Positions 1 through 12,425 are shown, numbered from the stretch's first letter. The stretch is 64,000 nucleotides of DNA from Cornus controversa (GCA_026545225.1 CM048845.1:77399033-77463032), one strand, 5' to 3'. Notes: a model not told the origin generated them from the letters alone. Numbers and translations: made by a program.

Positions 1-1683
1 TTAGAACGCCGGGAACAATCTCGCCGCGGCCTGTTTTAGTTTTTATTTTTTATTTTTTATTTTTTTACATCTAATGCAATTTTAGATGACTAAATCAGTT
101 TTATTTTGAAATAATTAAAAGTAGGTAAATTACTCTGACCTCCTTTGAAATTTTTTTAATTACTCTCGGATTAAAGTTTTTAAAATATGATGGTCAAACT
201 TTTCTGATATTTGATTGACTTAAATGCTCTTACCGTTAATTGATAGCCAATTCCGTTTAGTCAATTATAATAAAAAATAAAAATGTTAAAACTATCTCCC
301 ATAACAGTAGTTCTTGTATGCCATTGATATATAATCTCAATCAAATGATTAGAATTTGAGGGTATTTTTATACAAAAACATTATAACTTGAATATACTTT
401 TATAATTGTATATTAGATGTGATTTTGTTTAATGAATCGTTAGTATGACGAGTCAGAGTAATTTTACAAAAATTTTAATTTAAAAATAATTAAGTCAAAC
501 TTCATATAAGGTCAAAATAATTTCAAAGTAATTTACTCTTAAAAAGTATAGAAGAACATTACTATCCAAATCAGAAGTTAAACAAGGAATTAAAAATTTG
601 TGAATTCAAACTAATTAATAGCTAATAGGTATCTTTGTTATTTATTTACCATCCACAAAACAAAAAACAAAAAAACAAAATCAATAAAAAATTTAGTATT
701 ACAATCTATTGGGTTATTATATATTTGTGCACATAGGAGCTGAGAAAGCAATGCTTTTGGCTAGAGGTGCACAAAATATCGAATCGAACCAACGGTTCGG
801 TTTTGATTCCACAATTATAAAATTGTTAGTTTACGGACTGTTAGTTTACGGTTTGATTCTGGTTTAAGGTTCTTTGGAACCGAACCATTTACGATATATA
901 TATACATACATTATATATTTGGTCAAATTGCACTAAACTCCACTATAATTTTAAAATATTGCAAAATACCCCCCTACTTTCTTTCTTTTTTTGGCAAGAA
1001 ACTCCTTAATTTACAAAATGTTGCAAATTACCCTTTTAGTTGACTGAGAAAGTAATTAGAATTAATGGATGGTGTAAATTTACATGAATACCCATAGATA
1101 ATTAAGGAAATAGAAAGGAAAAAAAAAAAAGAAGTAAATTTGGTGAAGAAGAGGGATGGAGAGAGGAAGAGGGTGACCGCAACTGACCTGAGAATTCTGG
1201 CAATGGCAACAAGTGGGCTGATTAAGTCCATCACTGTCATATATAAATGATTCATATGAAGGAGGGGCTACTCTATCTGTATATATATCTGTTACTATTA
1301 TTTAATAAAAATTGTTTATTTATTATTATTTTTATAATATTGATGATACAGAAACGTTACATAATGTAAGTCTATAAAAGAAGGACTTGAGACGAGTCTT
1401 CCTACGAAACCTATGATACTATCTTTAAGTCTTTATTATCTCTTTTTCTTTTAACACTGTAGGAAAATTTAGTTTTTTCAGATGTATTGGTTAGCATAAA
1501 TTTTTTTTAGAAAAATCTTATTTTGTTAATTTGGATAGTAAAAAAATGAAAAGAAAATGATTTTACTTATCAAAATTATCCTTGTAATTTCAAATATTAG
1601 AAAAATAAAGAAATTTGTGTTTGATTAATCCTCTCCATACCCCATTATTTATATTCATTTTTAAATAATTTATATATATATAT
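1..1683. other. AT-rich intergenic DNA
   Basis: I see no gene here. The open frame at 1028-1255 (minus) is hydrophobic low-complexity sequence without a recognisable domain. Two repeat hints exist. Imperfect inverted ends lie near 113-160 and 515-545, both carrying GTAAATTACT followed by TTGAAATT, as in a small decayed MITE. A sequence starting TAGAGGTGCACAAAATATCG at 764 resembles one end of the hAT-like elements found elsewhere in this window, followed by GGTTCGG and CCGAACC motifs up to about 890, but no matching second end was found. Confidence 0.5.
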
Positions 1684-2618
1684 AGTAGTGATCTCTTGCA
1701 CACCGGTGAACAAGAGATTTTATCCACAACTTTTATGGTAGCCGTCAAATTAAATCTAACGGTCACGTTCGAAACTTACCTTTCTCTTTTCAAAAATCAC
1801 AAAACCATTCTCTTTAATTTAATTTTTCAAAATTAATCCTTACATTGTTAATGAAAGGTAATTATCAAAAAAGTATTCAAAATGTATTTAAAATATTCTA
1901 AACTATTTTTAAAACACTAAGGAACTAGAATCATCAAACAAATATATTTAAAATATATAAATGGTTCATTAGAAAACTATTAAAAGTTTTTCTTTTCTCC
2001 TGTTTGGATCGATCAATTTTAATCTTAAGTCTTAACTCTAAGATTAACAAAGATGATAGATATTAGTGTCAACTTTAATAATAGCAAAGATCTTAAAAAA
2101 AAAAAAAAAAAACATCCATGACTGATAGTAAATTTAAATAAATAAAATTCACATATGCAATTCTGAAGATTTTGATAAAAAAATAGAAAAAATTAAAAAG
2201 TTTAGAATTTAAATTATATTCACATTACAATTTTAATTTTTCAACGAATTTAGTAGTGAAACAAATAATCTAGAAGACAACTTTAAGAATTATATGTACT
2301 ATTTACTTGAATATATACTAAAACATATGCTAAATAGTAGGGATGAGATATATTGTTTACAGATCTCAAGTGTACATGGAAAATCACTGCCTTTTTTTTC
2401 ACTGTTCTTCCAATAATATATTAAAAGATTTGAATATTTTTTTGGTAATTACCTTTGTTTAACAATGGTAAGGATTAATTTTGAAAAATTAAATTAGAGA
2501 TAGTGGTTTTGTAGTTTTGGGAGGAGAGAAAGGTGGGTTTGGAACTGTTAGATTTAACGGATACCATAAAAGGTGTGGATAAACTTTCTTGCTCACCAGT
2601 GAGCAAAAAATCACTACT
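1684..2618. mobile_element. Long-TIR non-autonomous DNA transposon (MULE-like MITE)
   Basis: About 195 bp at the left (1684 to about 1880) returns as an inverted copy at the right (about 2425 to 2618). Both ends start AGTAGTGAT; about 10 bp inside, the left arm has CACACCGGTGAACAAG and the right arm, reverse-complemented, CTCACTGGTGAGCAAG, and both then run through TTTATCCACA. The middle has no coding capacity. Both flanks are TA repeats, so the target duplication cannot be read. TIRs near 200 bp fit Mutator-like elements, but without a target duplication or transposase the superfamily is inferred. Confidence 0.65.
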
Positions 2619-3948
2619 GTATATATATATTATGCAAAACAACAAGAATGAATTTTATTGAGAAAAAATTACTAAAATACAGATCAATGCATTAATACAT
2701 ATTTCCATATTGGCCTTCTAATTTTGTTAGGAAATTGTTCTTCATAAACCTCCTCTAATCTAATATCAATAGTCACACTGGAGAAACAATTTTTGCTGCA
2801 TGTTTAGGGAAAAAATTGTTACGTGTTTAGCATAGGCTGATTAACAGATGGAGAAACAATTAAATTAATAGATGTATAATAGGAAAATAAAACATAAAAA
2901 AATAATTTTCACGAGAAACTAAAATTTTTCACAAATGTTTTGAGGAAAAACTGACGAGTATGTAGTTTCCTAAAATAATTCTGTTTCGCACTGTCCAAAC
3001 TCTTAAAAAATTAAAAAAAAATTCATTTTTTTTCCTTTCTCGCTACTTCTGGATAACCAAACTCAGCCATAATGTCACTATTTTGTATTGTATTTGGGGC
3101 CACTTAATTTGAAAACAAGACTAGTACAATATTGTCTCTCTTTGGACGTGTCCAAAAAAGACCACCTCATGAATGCGCACTTAGGATCACGACTTCAGGA
3201 AAGTGTTTGCATGTTTCTCATTATCTATGTCAACTCTTTCCTATATATATTATTATGGGTAAAGTGTGAAAAATTCTTGTGATTGCATAGTGCATACACC
3301 TCCCTCTGTATTAAAAAAAACACCTCCCAAGTTTTAAAATTGTGTAAATTAGAACCTATCACTTATAAAATGACTTTATATGACTTTTCACTCTCAAAAT
3401 TATTATCCTAAAAAATAAAGTTGAACCTTTAGACTTTAGACATGTACCAAACGAAGTCGTTTTGGACTAAATGAACCAACGACTTGGAGTTGCTAAAATT
3501 CACTCTCTCCATGGCCCCCTACAGTGTTGTCGACCTTCAAATACTCCGACAGCCTCGCCTAAAATTCACTCTCCATTTGCTCTATTTTTGTTTGAATTCG
3601 ATCTTGATTTCAATGAAGCTTCACTTTGTCTAATCGAACAGGGAAAGTATCTCACAAACAAACTCCAAACCAATCTGATAAGAGCCACGTGCAGAAGTTT
3701 TTAGGATTTTTGTGGTCGCAAGGGGCAGTTGTTTTCGATGGCGGATCCGATGAGCAATTGATCAATTCGGAATCGGTTTGATTAATTTTAGTATTTTAAT
3801 TGTTGTTTTCAGAACACCGTCCGCATGAATTGAAATGTTGTGGCTGAAAGTTTTTGAAGTAATTTTATTGTGGTTCAAGTATATTTATGTGCAGCATTTG
3901 GTTACAACATCAATAATCGTTCAATATATGACTTCTTAGAGGAACACG
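2619..3948. other. Intergenic DNA, no recognised gene
   Basis: AT-rich sequence. The plus-strand open frames at 3088-3282 and 3471-3704 show no domain, and their composition is not clearly coding. The GC-richer stretch around 3470-3770 could be an old exon or UTR remnant, but I cannot assign it. Confidence 0.4.
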
Positions 3949-5300
3949 TGTCACACCCCAAATTTCAAGATTTGAAAATCCTTATTTGCATCTAAAATCT
4001 GGTGCGATACAACATCACTAACCAGTTCCTCCTCAATATGTATTAATTACTATAATACATAAATACAACTCTTCCTTCTTACAAGAATTCTCATGGGGAA
4101 GCATATTGAATTTACAAAATAAATCAATCCAACTATAATCAAGCAAATTTTCATCTGCATCTCGTATTTTTATCACTTGCTAAAACACGAGTACTTGAAA
4201 TTATTTTTGAAATGAGCTCACAAGCTCAGCAATAAATTGCTAAACACAATTATAGTTCAGTAAGTCAACCTCACCTTATACCCTTATATATAAAACAGTT
4301 AATTAATTCTCATTAATTAACATAATCAAATCCATATTTTCTCATAATGAAACACTCTAGAATTTATCATATCCAAAACCTTTTCTACATAGCTTACAAT
4401 CACAAAGGAGTGCCTTATCTTCAATCATTTAATCAAATGAATGATTAAAATCAGTTCTCGAGATTTTCTTGAAACAATCCAATAATTATTTATCATAATT
4501 AGCTAATCTTTTTTTTTTTTTATTATTAACTAACTATCTCAGAATTGTATGCATTGTATAGTATTCACAAATTTTTTCTGAAACAATCTTCTTAATTGTT
4601 TATCATAATTAGTTAAATATTTTGATTCACTAATTATCAATTTCTCAAACAACTTACTTGAGCCCCTAGCTCCTTCACAACAATGGTTCACATCTCATAA
4701 TCCCTAACTATTGAAATTCACACGTGTGGCTGGACTTGTATGTCTACTCACCCAGATAGTTCCTGACTACGTCCACACAATAAGGGTACTTTTCACCCAG
4801 TGCCCATATCAGCGGATAATATACTTCCAAATAGGCAGATTCCTTACCATACCTAACAATCATTTTCATAATTTTTAAACTTTTAAGATTTATTAAATGT
4901 TTCAACATTTAATAAGTCAACTTAATCATTAATGTGTTTATTATATACATTAATATCAATTCGAGGTTTCATCACTTAATTCTCTTCCAAATTTAATTAT
5001 TTCAACATAAATAGATTTATTATGCTAAAATATACAATTCTGAAATTTTTCATAATTTTTAGAAACATTAATATTTTTCTCTCATTTTCTCTAACTTAAA
5101 TACTATAATCTAAGTATACTTCGTCCATCATCTATTTACACTAAACTTGCATACTAGAATCCAAGTATACTTCGTCCATCATCTATTTACACTAAATTTG
5201 CGTAAATCAATTTGTATAAAAATCTCATTCTGTATAACTTTATGTATTTTCATAAATCACCTATCAATATACACCCATAGTGATTTCTAATTAGCAGCAT
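3949..5300. repeat. Probable decayed LTR (fragment)
   Basis: The stretch opens with TGTCACACCCCAAATTTC near 3956, the kind of terminus seen on many plant gypsy LTRs. It contains no reading frame. A block at 4715-4830 on the complement reads like transcribed LTR leader sequence. A duplicated segment with the motif AAGTATACTTCGTCCATC occurs at about 5110 and 5163. No partner LTR, primer binding site or target duplication was found, so both the class and the right edge are uncertain. Confidence 0.35.
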
Positions 5301-5304
5301 ATTT

Positions 5305-5728
5305 AGGCCCTATTTGGAGGAACTTCTTGATTCTAAAATTCCTTCCATTTAAAAGGCCTTTAAAATGCCTTCAATAAAATGAATTTAAAAGAAAAAAGTT
5401 GTTTAGTAGATGTATTTTTTTAAAATTCCTTCCACAATTAACACAATTTTAACTTGACAAATTTATCTTTAATAATTACTCTGAATAGGCAAGTTTCAAG
5501 AAATAAAAGATGGCAAAATTGTTAATAAAATTTGTTACTTAAAATAATTTTGCCTTCCTTTCAAAAGCAAGTTTTTTTTGGCTTCCTTTGAATAGACTTT
5601 TTAAGACTTCAACTTTCATTAGAAGTCCATTTTTCTTATTTCACCAAACACTAACATTTTTTTGGAAGAACTTTTAAGTTTGGAAGCCCGTTTCAATCTC
5701 CTAGAAAGCTCCCCAAACAGCCGCTAAG
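5305..5728. mobile_element. MITE-like element with GGCCCTATTTGG-type ends
   Basis: The left end reads TTAGGCCCTATTTGGAGGAA and the right end, reverse-complemented, TTAGCGGCTGTTTGGGGAGC; about 15 of 20 positions agree. The interior has T-rich CTTCCTTT motifs and no coding capacity. Such ends are common on small plant DNA transposons. I could not fix a target duplication, so the superfamily is open. A similar end, GGCCCTGTTTGGC, appears at 63955. Confidence 0.45.
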
Positions 5729-5793
5729 GATAAATTTGACAATATTCAACTAAAGCATATGACAATATTCAAATAGCTATGTATAATATACAT

Positions 5794-7183
5794 TTAGGGG
5801 AGGCAAACTGGGCGATTTGGGTGAGTTTGGACCTGGTCGAATATGGGCGGGTTGAATATGGGTTGTGATCCATATTCAACCCATTTGTAACGGGTCAAAT
5901 ATGGACGGGTTAAATATGGATCGGGTCAAACCGTCAACCCATATTCGTCCCGACTAGACACGACAGTAATGAAAGATACTGATGTATTTATATATCTATA
6001 GACAAACACATATAGTATATATTTGTATTGATATATATATATAAGAATTCTATTTTTAGAAAAAAATAATATTTTTCTTTTTTAGTAATTATTGTAGGGT
6101 TTCACCATTGTAATTTCCTAGTATTGGTAATGATGTCCATAATAAATGATGTATCTAATGCTTTTTAAATACTTTAGAATACATCTTAACAAGTTTGAAT
6201 ATTAAAATGTAGTTTTTTCAACAATAATTAGTATAATTGTTAAGAAAAATTGTAATTTTTTTTTATAAAAAAAGAAGTGTTGAGATATATATCATGATTT
6301 AGTACAAAATTTATTCATACAAATTATGTAATATGACTCTTAATTGTTATTTTATTTATATACTATAATATTTTATAAAGAAAAGTTAATAATTTAATTT
6401 TTTATATAGATAAAAATAAAATCGCCATTTATGGTATTAAAATCGCCGTATATCAAGTTTGGTATTTATTATTTTTTCACAGGTGGCTCTTTGATTCCTT
6501 CTTTGAATTGAGTTTTAGTGCCAAATCTTACTCCCAGAGAACACTACCAGGAACCAACCAAGGTCAGCTCATTCTCTTGCTATAAATTAATTTCTTCAAT
6601 GACGATTTCTTTCTTCATTGTGCATCTCTTTTTTTTTTTTAATTTTTTTTATGGTATTGTTAAATTATGTATAATTTCATATGCATTGTCATGTTTGTCT
6701 GTATGTGAATAGAATAGAATAAAATAGACACACTGAATATCCTACTATATATATATATAGACAATGCTCTAATGAAAATTGTTGTTGCACTATAAAGTTT
6801 GTCTAAATTATATATTCTTCTTATTTTTAATTAGGGAATTACAATAATTACTAAAAAGGAAAAATATTATTTTTTTTCTAAAAATAGAATTCTTACTAAA
6901 ATATTTTTTTCTAAAAAAAAATATTGACCAAGTATAGAGAGAGAAAGGGGAAGAGAGAGAGAGGTGGGATCGAAGAGAGAGAGAGAAGTGAGATGAAAGA
7001 GAGAGAGAGGTTAGATAAAAGAGAGAAACTTTAATTCACATTTTTTTTTAACCCGGGAATTAATTGGTTTATATTTATCCAACCTGTTTATGATCCGTAT
7101 AAAAAAAATAAGTCACTTATATCTATTTTTAAGTGGGCGGATATGAGCGAATTGACGGATTTGCACCCAATTTGACACCCCTA
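5794..7183. mobile_element. hAT-like non-autonomous transposon, 1.39 kb
   Basis: The ends are TTAGGGGAGGCAAACTGGGC on the left and, reverse-complemented, TAGGGGTGTCAAATTGGGTG on the right. The 8-bp direct repeat ATATACAT flanks it (5786-5793 and 7184-7191), the length hAT insertions make. Subterminal motifs GGGTCAAATATGG and GGGTTAAATATGG are repeated near 5875-5930. A second inverted repeat of about 57 bp lies inside (6042-6098 against 6838-6896), so the core may be a separate nested hairpin element. A GA-rich microsatellite occupies about 6935-7025. No transposase is present. Confidence 0.7.
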
Positions 7184-8970
7184 ATATACATAAATATACG
7201 CAACCTATCTAATCATCTTAAATAAATCCAAGATAATATATATACAAGAATAGGGGCAAAGATTAACTTGCATTGGGTGCGTTTTCCGGAAGCTCGTACT
7301 GTATGGCCTTTCTGTAGTGGCACAAATGATTTTTCATTTCATTATTCTTCTTTTAAATGAGTTTGGGCCAGGTCCAGCCCAATGCTCATTACCAACCCAT
7401 TTACTTTTCTTTTTACTGAGATTGGGCCTATTTCTAACTTCAGCCCAATCCAATTGCTCACACAACTCAAACCCAAGACTATCATCATTTCAATCAACCA
7501 CCTATAGCTAGGGGTGACCACGGATCGGATCGGATGGGATTATGCATCATCCTAATCTGATCCGCGGATTACGGATTGAGAAAAATTTAATCCGATCCGA
7601 TCCGTGGCAATCTGTCAATCTGATTCGATCCGATCCGTGATTGAACGGATCGGATCGGATCGGATCGGATTGGCGGATTGGCCCTGTACTCCTATTTGAA
7701 TTTTTTTTTTTTACTTCAAAAATTCCAAGAAAAAAATTCACAACACTTTTTAATTCACATCTCAAATGAACACAATTGTTAAATAAACAAATATAATATA
7801 TATTGAGTTTTTAGGTTTTCCCATGCAAGTATGTAGCATATTATATTATTATACATATAATTACTAATTACATATATATATATATATAGCCACGGATCGG
7901 ATTGCTGATCGGATCAAATTTCTGACCCTCCAATCCGTAATCCGATCCGTGGCTAACGGATTCTAATTTTTTAATCCGCCACCAATCCATTAATTAACGG
8001 ATCGGATCGGATTCATCCGGATAAGATTGGATCGGATCGGATTCGCGGATTTACGGATTTTTTGTGCACCCCTACCTATAGCCAAACCAAGCCCAAATTC
8101 AGTCCACACAACAATTAACCCCAGGCCCAAATTACTAAAACCCATCATCTAACCCATGCACCTTAGCCTAAACTTCAAGCTCAATTTAACTAGGCAAGCC
8201 CACAATTTCAGCCCAACCTCACAACAATTGCCCAGCCCATGGCAATCCAAACCACTACTACAACCCACATCATCATTCTTCAAGCAAATCGGCGAACCAC
8301 CCTCAAACCCAACAACCAACACCACCTCAACACACCATCATCATGCACCATAGTACACAAAACGAAACTTCAACTCATGGCACCAACTACCTACTGTCCA
8401 CCAAGGAAATTAACCCACCATGAACACCATCTAAATCCACTAGCCGAGAAAACCACCAAACCGCCCACTGTCGAGAGCTCCACCATCATCTCTCCCACCT
8501 TCGCTCCACCATAAACCAAGCTTTCAGTCCACCCAAACCCAAGGTCACAGCCGAGCACCACAGTACCTCAAACAAGCCACCACTAGCATGCTCTCACCAC
8601 TGCCGAACCATGGCAGCCACGACCTTTACTGCCACACCGAGCTGCCATGGCCACCCGAAGACACCTCATGCACCACCACCTTCAACCCAAACAAAAGCTT
8701 CACCATGCCCAAGCCAAGGAACCCACCTAGCTTCAGCACCTCCACACAACCATCTTCCACACCGCCGGCACCACTGCCGGAGCACCACAGACCCACTGCC
8801 GGAGCCAAGCTCCACCCTCCTTTCTTCTCTCCTCTCGGCTCCTCTTTCTCTCTCTAAAACTCTCAGCCTAGCTCTCTCTTTTTCTCTGCTTTTCTCTTTC
8901 TTTCTCTATACATTTCTCTCTCGGCAGACACCCTTTCCTCACGCCTTACCCATCATTCTTTATATATATA
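7184..8970 (-). repeat. Probable decayed LTR interrupted by a MITE
   Basis: Apart from the hAT-like insert at 7509-8074, this stretch runs in order through GCCCAA-rich DNA (7340-8230), CCACCA/CCACCG-rich DNA (8240-8810), CTCTCT tracts (8820-8930) and a TA repeat (8960). That is the mirror image of the order in the 3.06-kb LTR element at 22181-25237, so I read it as a minus-oriented relative. The proline- and threonine-rich open frames at 8156-9038 are by-products of this composition. No termini or target duplication were found. Confidence 0.4.
7509..8074. mobile_element. hAT-like MITE with GGATCGGATC repeats
   Basis: A perfect 8-bp target duplication CCTATAGC occupies 7501-7508 and 8075-8082. 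Terminal inverted repeats begin TAGGGGTGACCACGGATCGG on the left and TAGGGGTGCACAAAAAATCC on the right. Both subterminal regions are filled with tandem GGATC/GGATCGGAT units and GCGGATTTACGGATT-type motifs, which look like dense binding sites for a transposase. There is no coding sequence. The 566-bp length and 8-bp duplication fit a non-autonomous hAT element. Confidence 0.85.
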
Positions 8971-9299
8971 TCTATATCTATATCTATATGTATATTACAT
9001 TTGAGCTTGACATAATAATGCCAAAAAATGCGATCTAACGGTTGCGATTGGTTAAAAATTCAATCATGTAGTTCAAAATGTCTTTTGCTATCTACGGTCT
9101 AAAATCACTCTTTCTATCTACGATCTAACGCTTACAATTTTCTCCTACCAAAATTCAAATTTAAACTCTTACCAACTTACTCCCACTTAAATTTAAATTT
9201 TAAACATTATATCTGTATCATTGTTAACTCAACCAACTACTCATTATTATATTTATTTTTTCTCTCTCTCTCTCCTATTTTATATCTATCTCTCTCTCT

Positions 9300-9630
9300 A
9301 TCTTTCTCTCCATGATTTTGCATCAGATCAAAACACCGCCACCACGAAGGCGGAGAAGCCAAGCTCCCATCTTCCTCTGACCGAACCGGCAGTGGTACTC
9401 ACCTCCACCGCCACCGCCATCACCCTAAGCAGTTGCATCGCCACCACCAAGCATCCCAATCACCGCCACCATCACCACCGCCAGCACCCTAAGTAGTGGT
9501 GGCCTCAAAAAATTCAGATCGCCACCACCAAGCACCCTACGTAGCGGCATCGCCACCACCAAGCATCCTAAGCACCGACATCGCCACCACTGCCACCGCT
9601 AGGACCCTAAATACCCTAAGTAGCAGCGAT
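9300..9630. repeat. CCACCG/CACCAC low-complexity and minisatellite-like block
   Basis: Trinucleotide-like GCCACC runs are mixed with imperfect copies of a unit containing CGCCACCACCAAGCA and CCCTAAGTAG (about 9430, 9520, 9550). The open frames at 9221-9496 and 9496-9681 translate to His/Thr/Ala-rich low complexity and are not credible genes. Confidence 0.5.
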
Positions 9631-9702
9631 CTCTATACGTGTGTAATGTTTAGTTGCTTCCATGCTCTGTTTGTTCTTTGAGAAAATTTTGTGGTCCAGG
9701 GT
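9627..9702. repeat. 76-bp direct repeat, left copy
   Basis: The segment containing GTGTGTAATGTTTAGTTGCT and TTGAGAAAATTTTGTGG recurs in direct orientation at 10679-10754 with few differences. The two copies bracket the LRR kinase fragment, as if this host sequence had been duplicated when the kinase piece entered. Confidence 0.75.
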
Positions 9703-10378
9703 TACGTGAAAACGACGACGCCCCGAAGTGTAGCAGAGTCGGAGTCACCAGTACAACGCCAGTTAAATTGTTGACGGATACATTGAAGACTTGGAGAGAA
9801 GACTGATTGAGCGGAGGTATATATAGAACTGTTGAGGTAGTTTGAGTCAAGCCGGAAGATGTACAAGCGGTCGAGGTTGGTTAGTGAGAGAGGTATCGAA
9901 CCAGTGAGATTGTTGGAGGAAAGATCTAGGATTCAGAGACGATGGAGGGTGGAGATTGAAGGTGGAATCGAACCAGAGAAGAAATTGTGATCAAGAAATT
10001 GGGTTTTGAGATTGACGAGGTTGGAGAGATCAGGAATGGGTCCGGTGAGCGAGTTGTTCTGCAAACTCAGTGCTCGTAACTGGTTGAGACGAGTCAATGT
10101 GTTGGGAGCAAAAATGCCACCGAGACTGAAGCCTTCGAGGATGAGTCAAACCGCTTTACCTTGAGGCATTTGAGTCCTTGCCATATGCAGAAGTCAAAAC
10201 TGGTTTTGGGAGAGAATGGAAGTTTGTGGGTCAGATCGGCTTTAGACTTGAATTCTAACATAGAAGAAGCATCGGACGGTAGTAGTAAGTTGACAGCCGA
10301 TGGTGGGTCAGTAGCAGAAGCTATGTTGAATAATTGATATAGCAGAAGAAGAGCATTTTGAAGCAATTTTACTTTCAT
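9700..10378 (-). pseudogene. LRR receptor-like kinase pseudogene (N-terminal exon fragment)
   Basis: Read on the minus strand from 10378 this is the first exon of a plant 'probable inactive receptor kinase' of the At5g67200 type. It has a hydrophobic signal peptide (MKVKLLQNALLLLYQ), an N-terminal LRR cap with FKSKADL and WQGLKC, then leucine-rich repeats recognisable as [27 protein letters not shown] and LDLSSNNLTGSIPLSL, ending near [11 protein letters not shown]. The transmembrane segment and kinase domain are missing. It is broken by a frameshift after the WQGLKC region, a TGA at 9933-9935 and a further frameshift near 9810. DNA up to about 10680 may be its 5' UTR or promoter. The family call is firm; the exact orthologue is not. 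Confidence 0.8.
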
Positions 10379-10678
10379 CCTTGTGAAATAGAGAAGCACA
10401 ACAATGTGATTAAAAATGGTAGTAGTGTTAGTAAGTTGAGCTGAACCGTGGTGCGTTTTCACACCCTCTCTTTCTCTTCAACAAGTTCTACATGAGCCAT
10501 CCATTTCATTCTCTGTTAGACACTTTATGGGAAGAGAAGGAGAGAGAAATGGACAAAAGGCGAAGGGTAAGTGACAGAAGTCACAGGACGAGCAGTACAG
10601 CAGTTGTCAGGACTGTAATCTGAATCAGAATCACGTGAAAGTTAAAGGGACAAGGAAAAGTTATTCAATTCTTCTCTC

Positions 10679-10754
10679 TCGATCCCTGTGCGTGTGTAAT
10701 GTTTAGTTGCTTTCATGCTTTGTTTGTTCTTTGAGAAAATTTTGTGGTGCAAGT
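10679..10754. repeat. 76-bp direct repeat, right copy
   Basis: Second copy of the repeat at 9627-9702. It lies just upstream of the neurochondrin exon fragment and probably was intron or flank of that gene. Confidence 0.75.
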
Positions 10755-10825
10755 ATATATGCTCTGTTAATTCTTTGTTTGAATGTTTGATTTTTGAAAT
10801 TTTGGTTTCCTACTGGTTATTGTCC

Positions 10826-10920
10826 ACAATTCTCCTTCTCATTACTAAATTCTGCAAAGGAGACGACCATGTTTCGATTCGCAAAGTGTTTGATGCCGTT
10901 GGTAATCGATTCATGGATCG
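10826..10920 (+). pseudogene. Neurochondrin-family pseudogene, 5' part
   Basis: The frame gives ILLLITKFCKGDDHVSIRK and then FDAVGNRFMDR, matching the N-terminal part of plant neurochondrin-family proteins (armadillo-like; poorly characterised in plants, neurite-linked in animals). The exon stops at the edge of retroelement A1 and resumes at 26426. If A1 and one target copy are left out, the codons run on as FMDRLLQT, as the family expects. No start codon or promoter is evident, so this is an internal exon. Confidence 0.8.
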
Positions 10921-12425
10921 TGATTCGTGTGTGAGTGCGTCTCAATTATAATTACCACACTTCGCAATAGAATGAATTCCTTGCAGAATAGGGCTATCGA
11001 AAGGGGTGTCGAACCTCAGGGATTATGGTCTGAATGAGTTGGAGTACAGAATTAATTCTAATTAAATTTAGAAAGAGAAGAAATCTTATTTTTATATTTA
11101 AACTAATTAAAAAGCAAAATAAAATAAAACAAATGAAATAAAGAGTGTAGAAAATATGAGATAAATCTAGGGTAATTGACTTCACCATTAGCTCCACAAT
11201 CAATGGTCAATTGAATCAACTATGGGGAATTATACCATGCATAAGTGGTATCGGTGTCTACAAGCTCACCTTCATCCGTCAAGAAGATAACATATGATTA
11301 AGGCTAAGTCATGGACTATCTTTGATTGGCATGGGCCATCTGCCTAACTACTCTACTCTAGGGTGCAGTATGGTTCATCTTCTCTAGGCATACTCCATCA
11401 AAGCGTATAATGATATATTCAGTGATTACCATTGTGTAATAATCGCTCTCATGATCACAGAAAATAAGAGAGATTGAGTTCAATAACAACAACTAAATAT
11501 CTAAGAGAAGATAAGACATTGAAACTGAATTTATAAGACTTTTATTACTCAATTCTATAATAAGAATCCTCTAAATTACACAATCTATGCATGTATATAA
11601 AGGTCTCCAATAATCAAAATAATCAAACTATTGATGCTTAGTTAGGGCTACATCAAAACCCTAGTAGATGAACTAGCCGCTCATGGTAGAAGAAGAAGCT
11701 TCAACGATTGAGGAAGAAAGTATCATCTTCATGAATTATGCATAAGACTTTGTTCTCCAATGATTCTCCACTCGAAAGCTCTGCAAAGTATGTCTTCAAT
11801 TCTGTCAAAAAGATCTCTAAAACTCACTAAGACTCTCTCAAAACAGCCTTCAATTCGCCACTTTATGCCCCAAGAGAATACACCAAAGTCCTAATCCAAA
11901 TAGGAATTAATTAGGTTTTCCCGCAACACTAATCAGGTGGGTTTTTCTTGCTGACGTTTGGCCTAACTTTTGACCCACTAGAAGTCCGATTCACAGAATT
12001 TTCGTGAAATACAAAAGTGTGCAGAATCAAATTTCGTTCAATCTAATGTAAAATTAAGTCAATTTGAGCCTCAAAAATAATACTTCTGATCCATTTTCCA
12101 AAACAGGATTAAAACTGTATTAAGCTCAAAATTAGGCTTCAGGCCCGAAACATTCTTAAGCAGCTGTAATTCTCTTGAATCTCTTCCTTGGGCTGATTTG
12201 AGTTAAAATATGGAGTTGAATGGATTCATTTGATGTAGGCTTCATCTAACCCTCTTGCATGTGTCATCTTTAAAACCAAAAATCATGGTTTTAACTGAAA
12301 TAATCATTAAGGCCCTGAAAATACAGAAAACACTAAAACGAAGTAAAATAACAAAATAATCTATTCCTAAGAGAATAAAATATGCAAGTTAAGAGGCTAG
12401 AATACGCAACATTCTACGTCGATCA
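10921..12425 (-). repeat. A1 3' LTR
   Basis: 1505 bp; on the plus strand it starts TGATTCGTGTGTGAGTGCGT and ends TACGTCGATCA. It is closely similar to 21855-22180 plus 25243-26420, and to the A2 and A3 LTRs. Open frames inside it (for example 10994-11203) are not genes. Confidence 0.92.

Noticed and set aside
8156-9496. Several proline-, threonine- and histidine-rich open frames
   Set aside because: They follow from CCACCA and GCCCAA composition of LTR-like DNA; overlapping frames are open at once and none has a domain.
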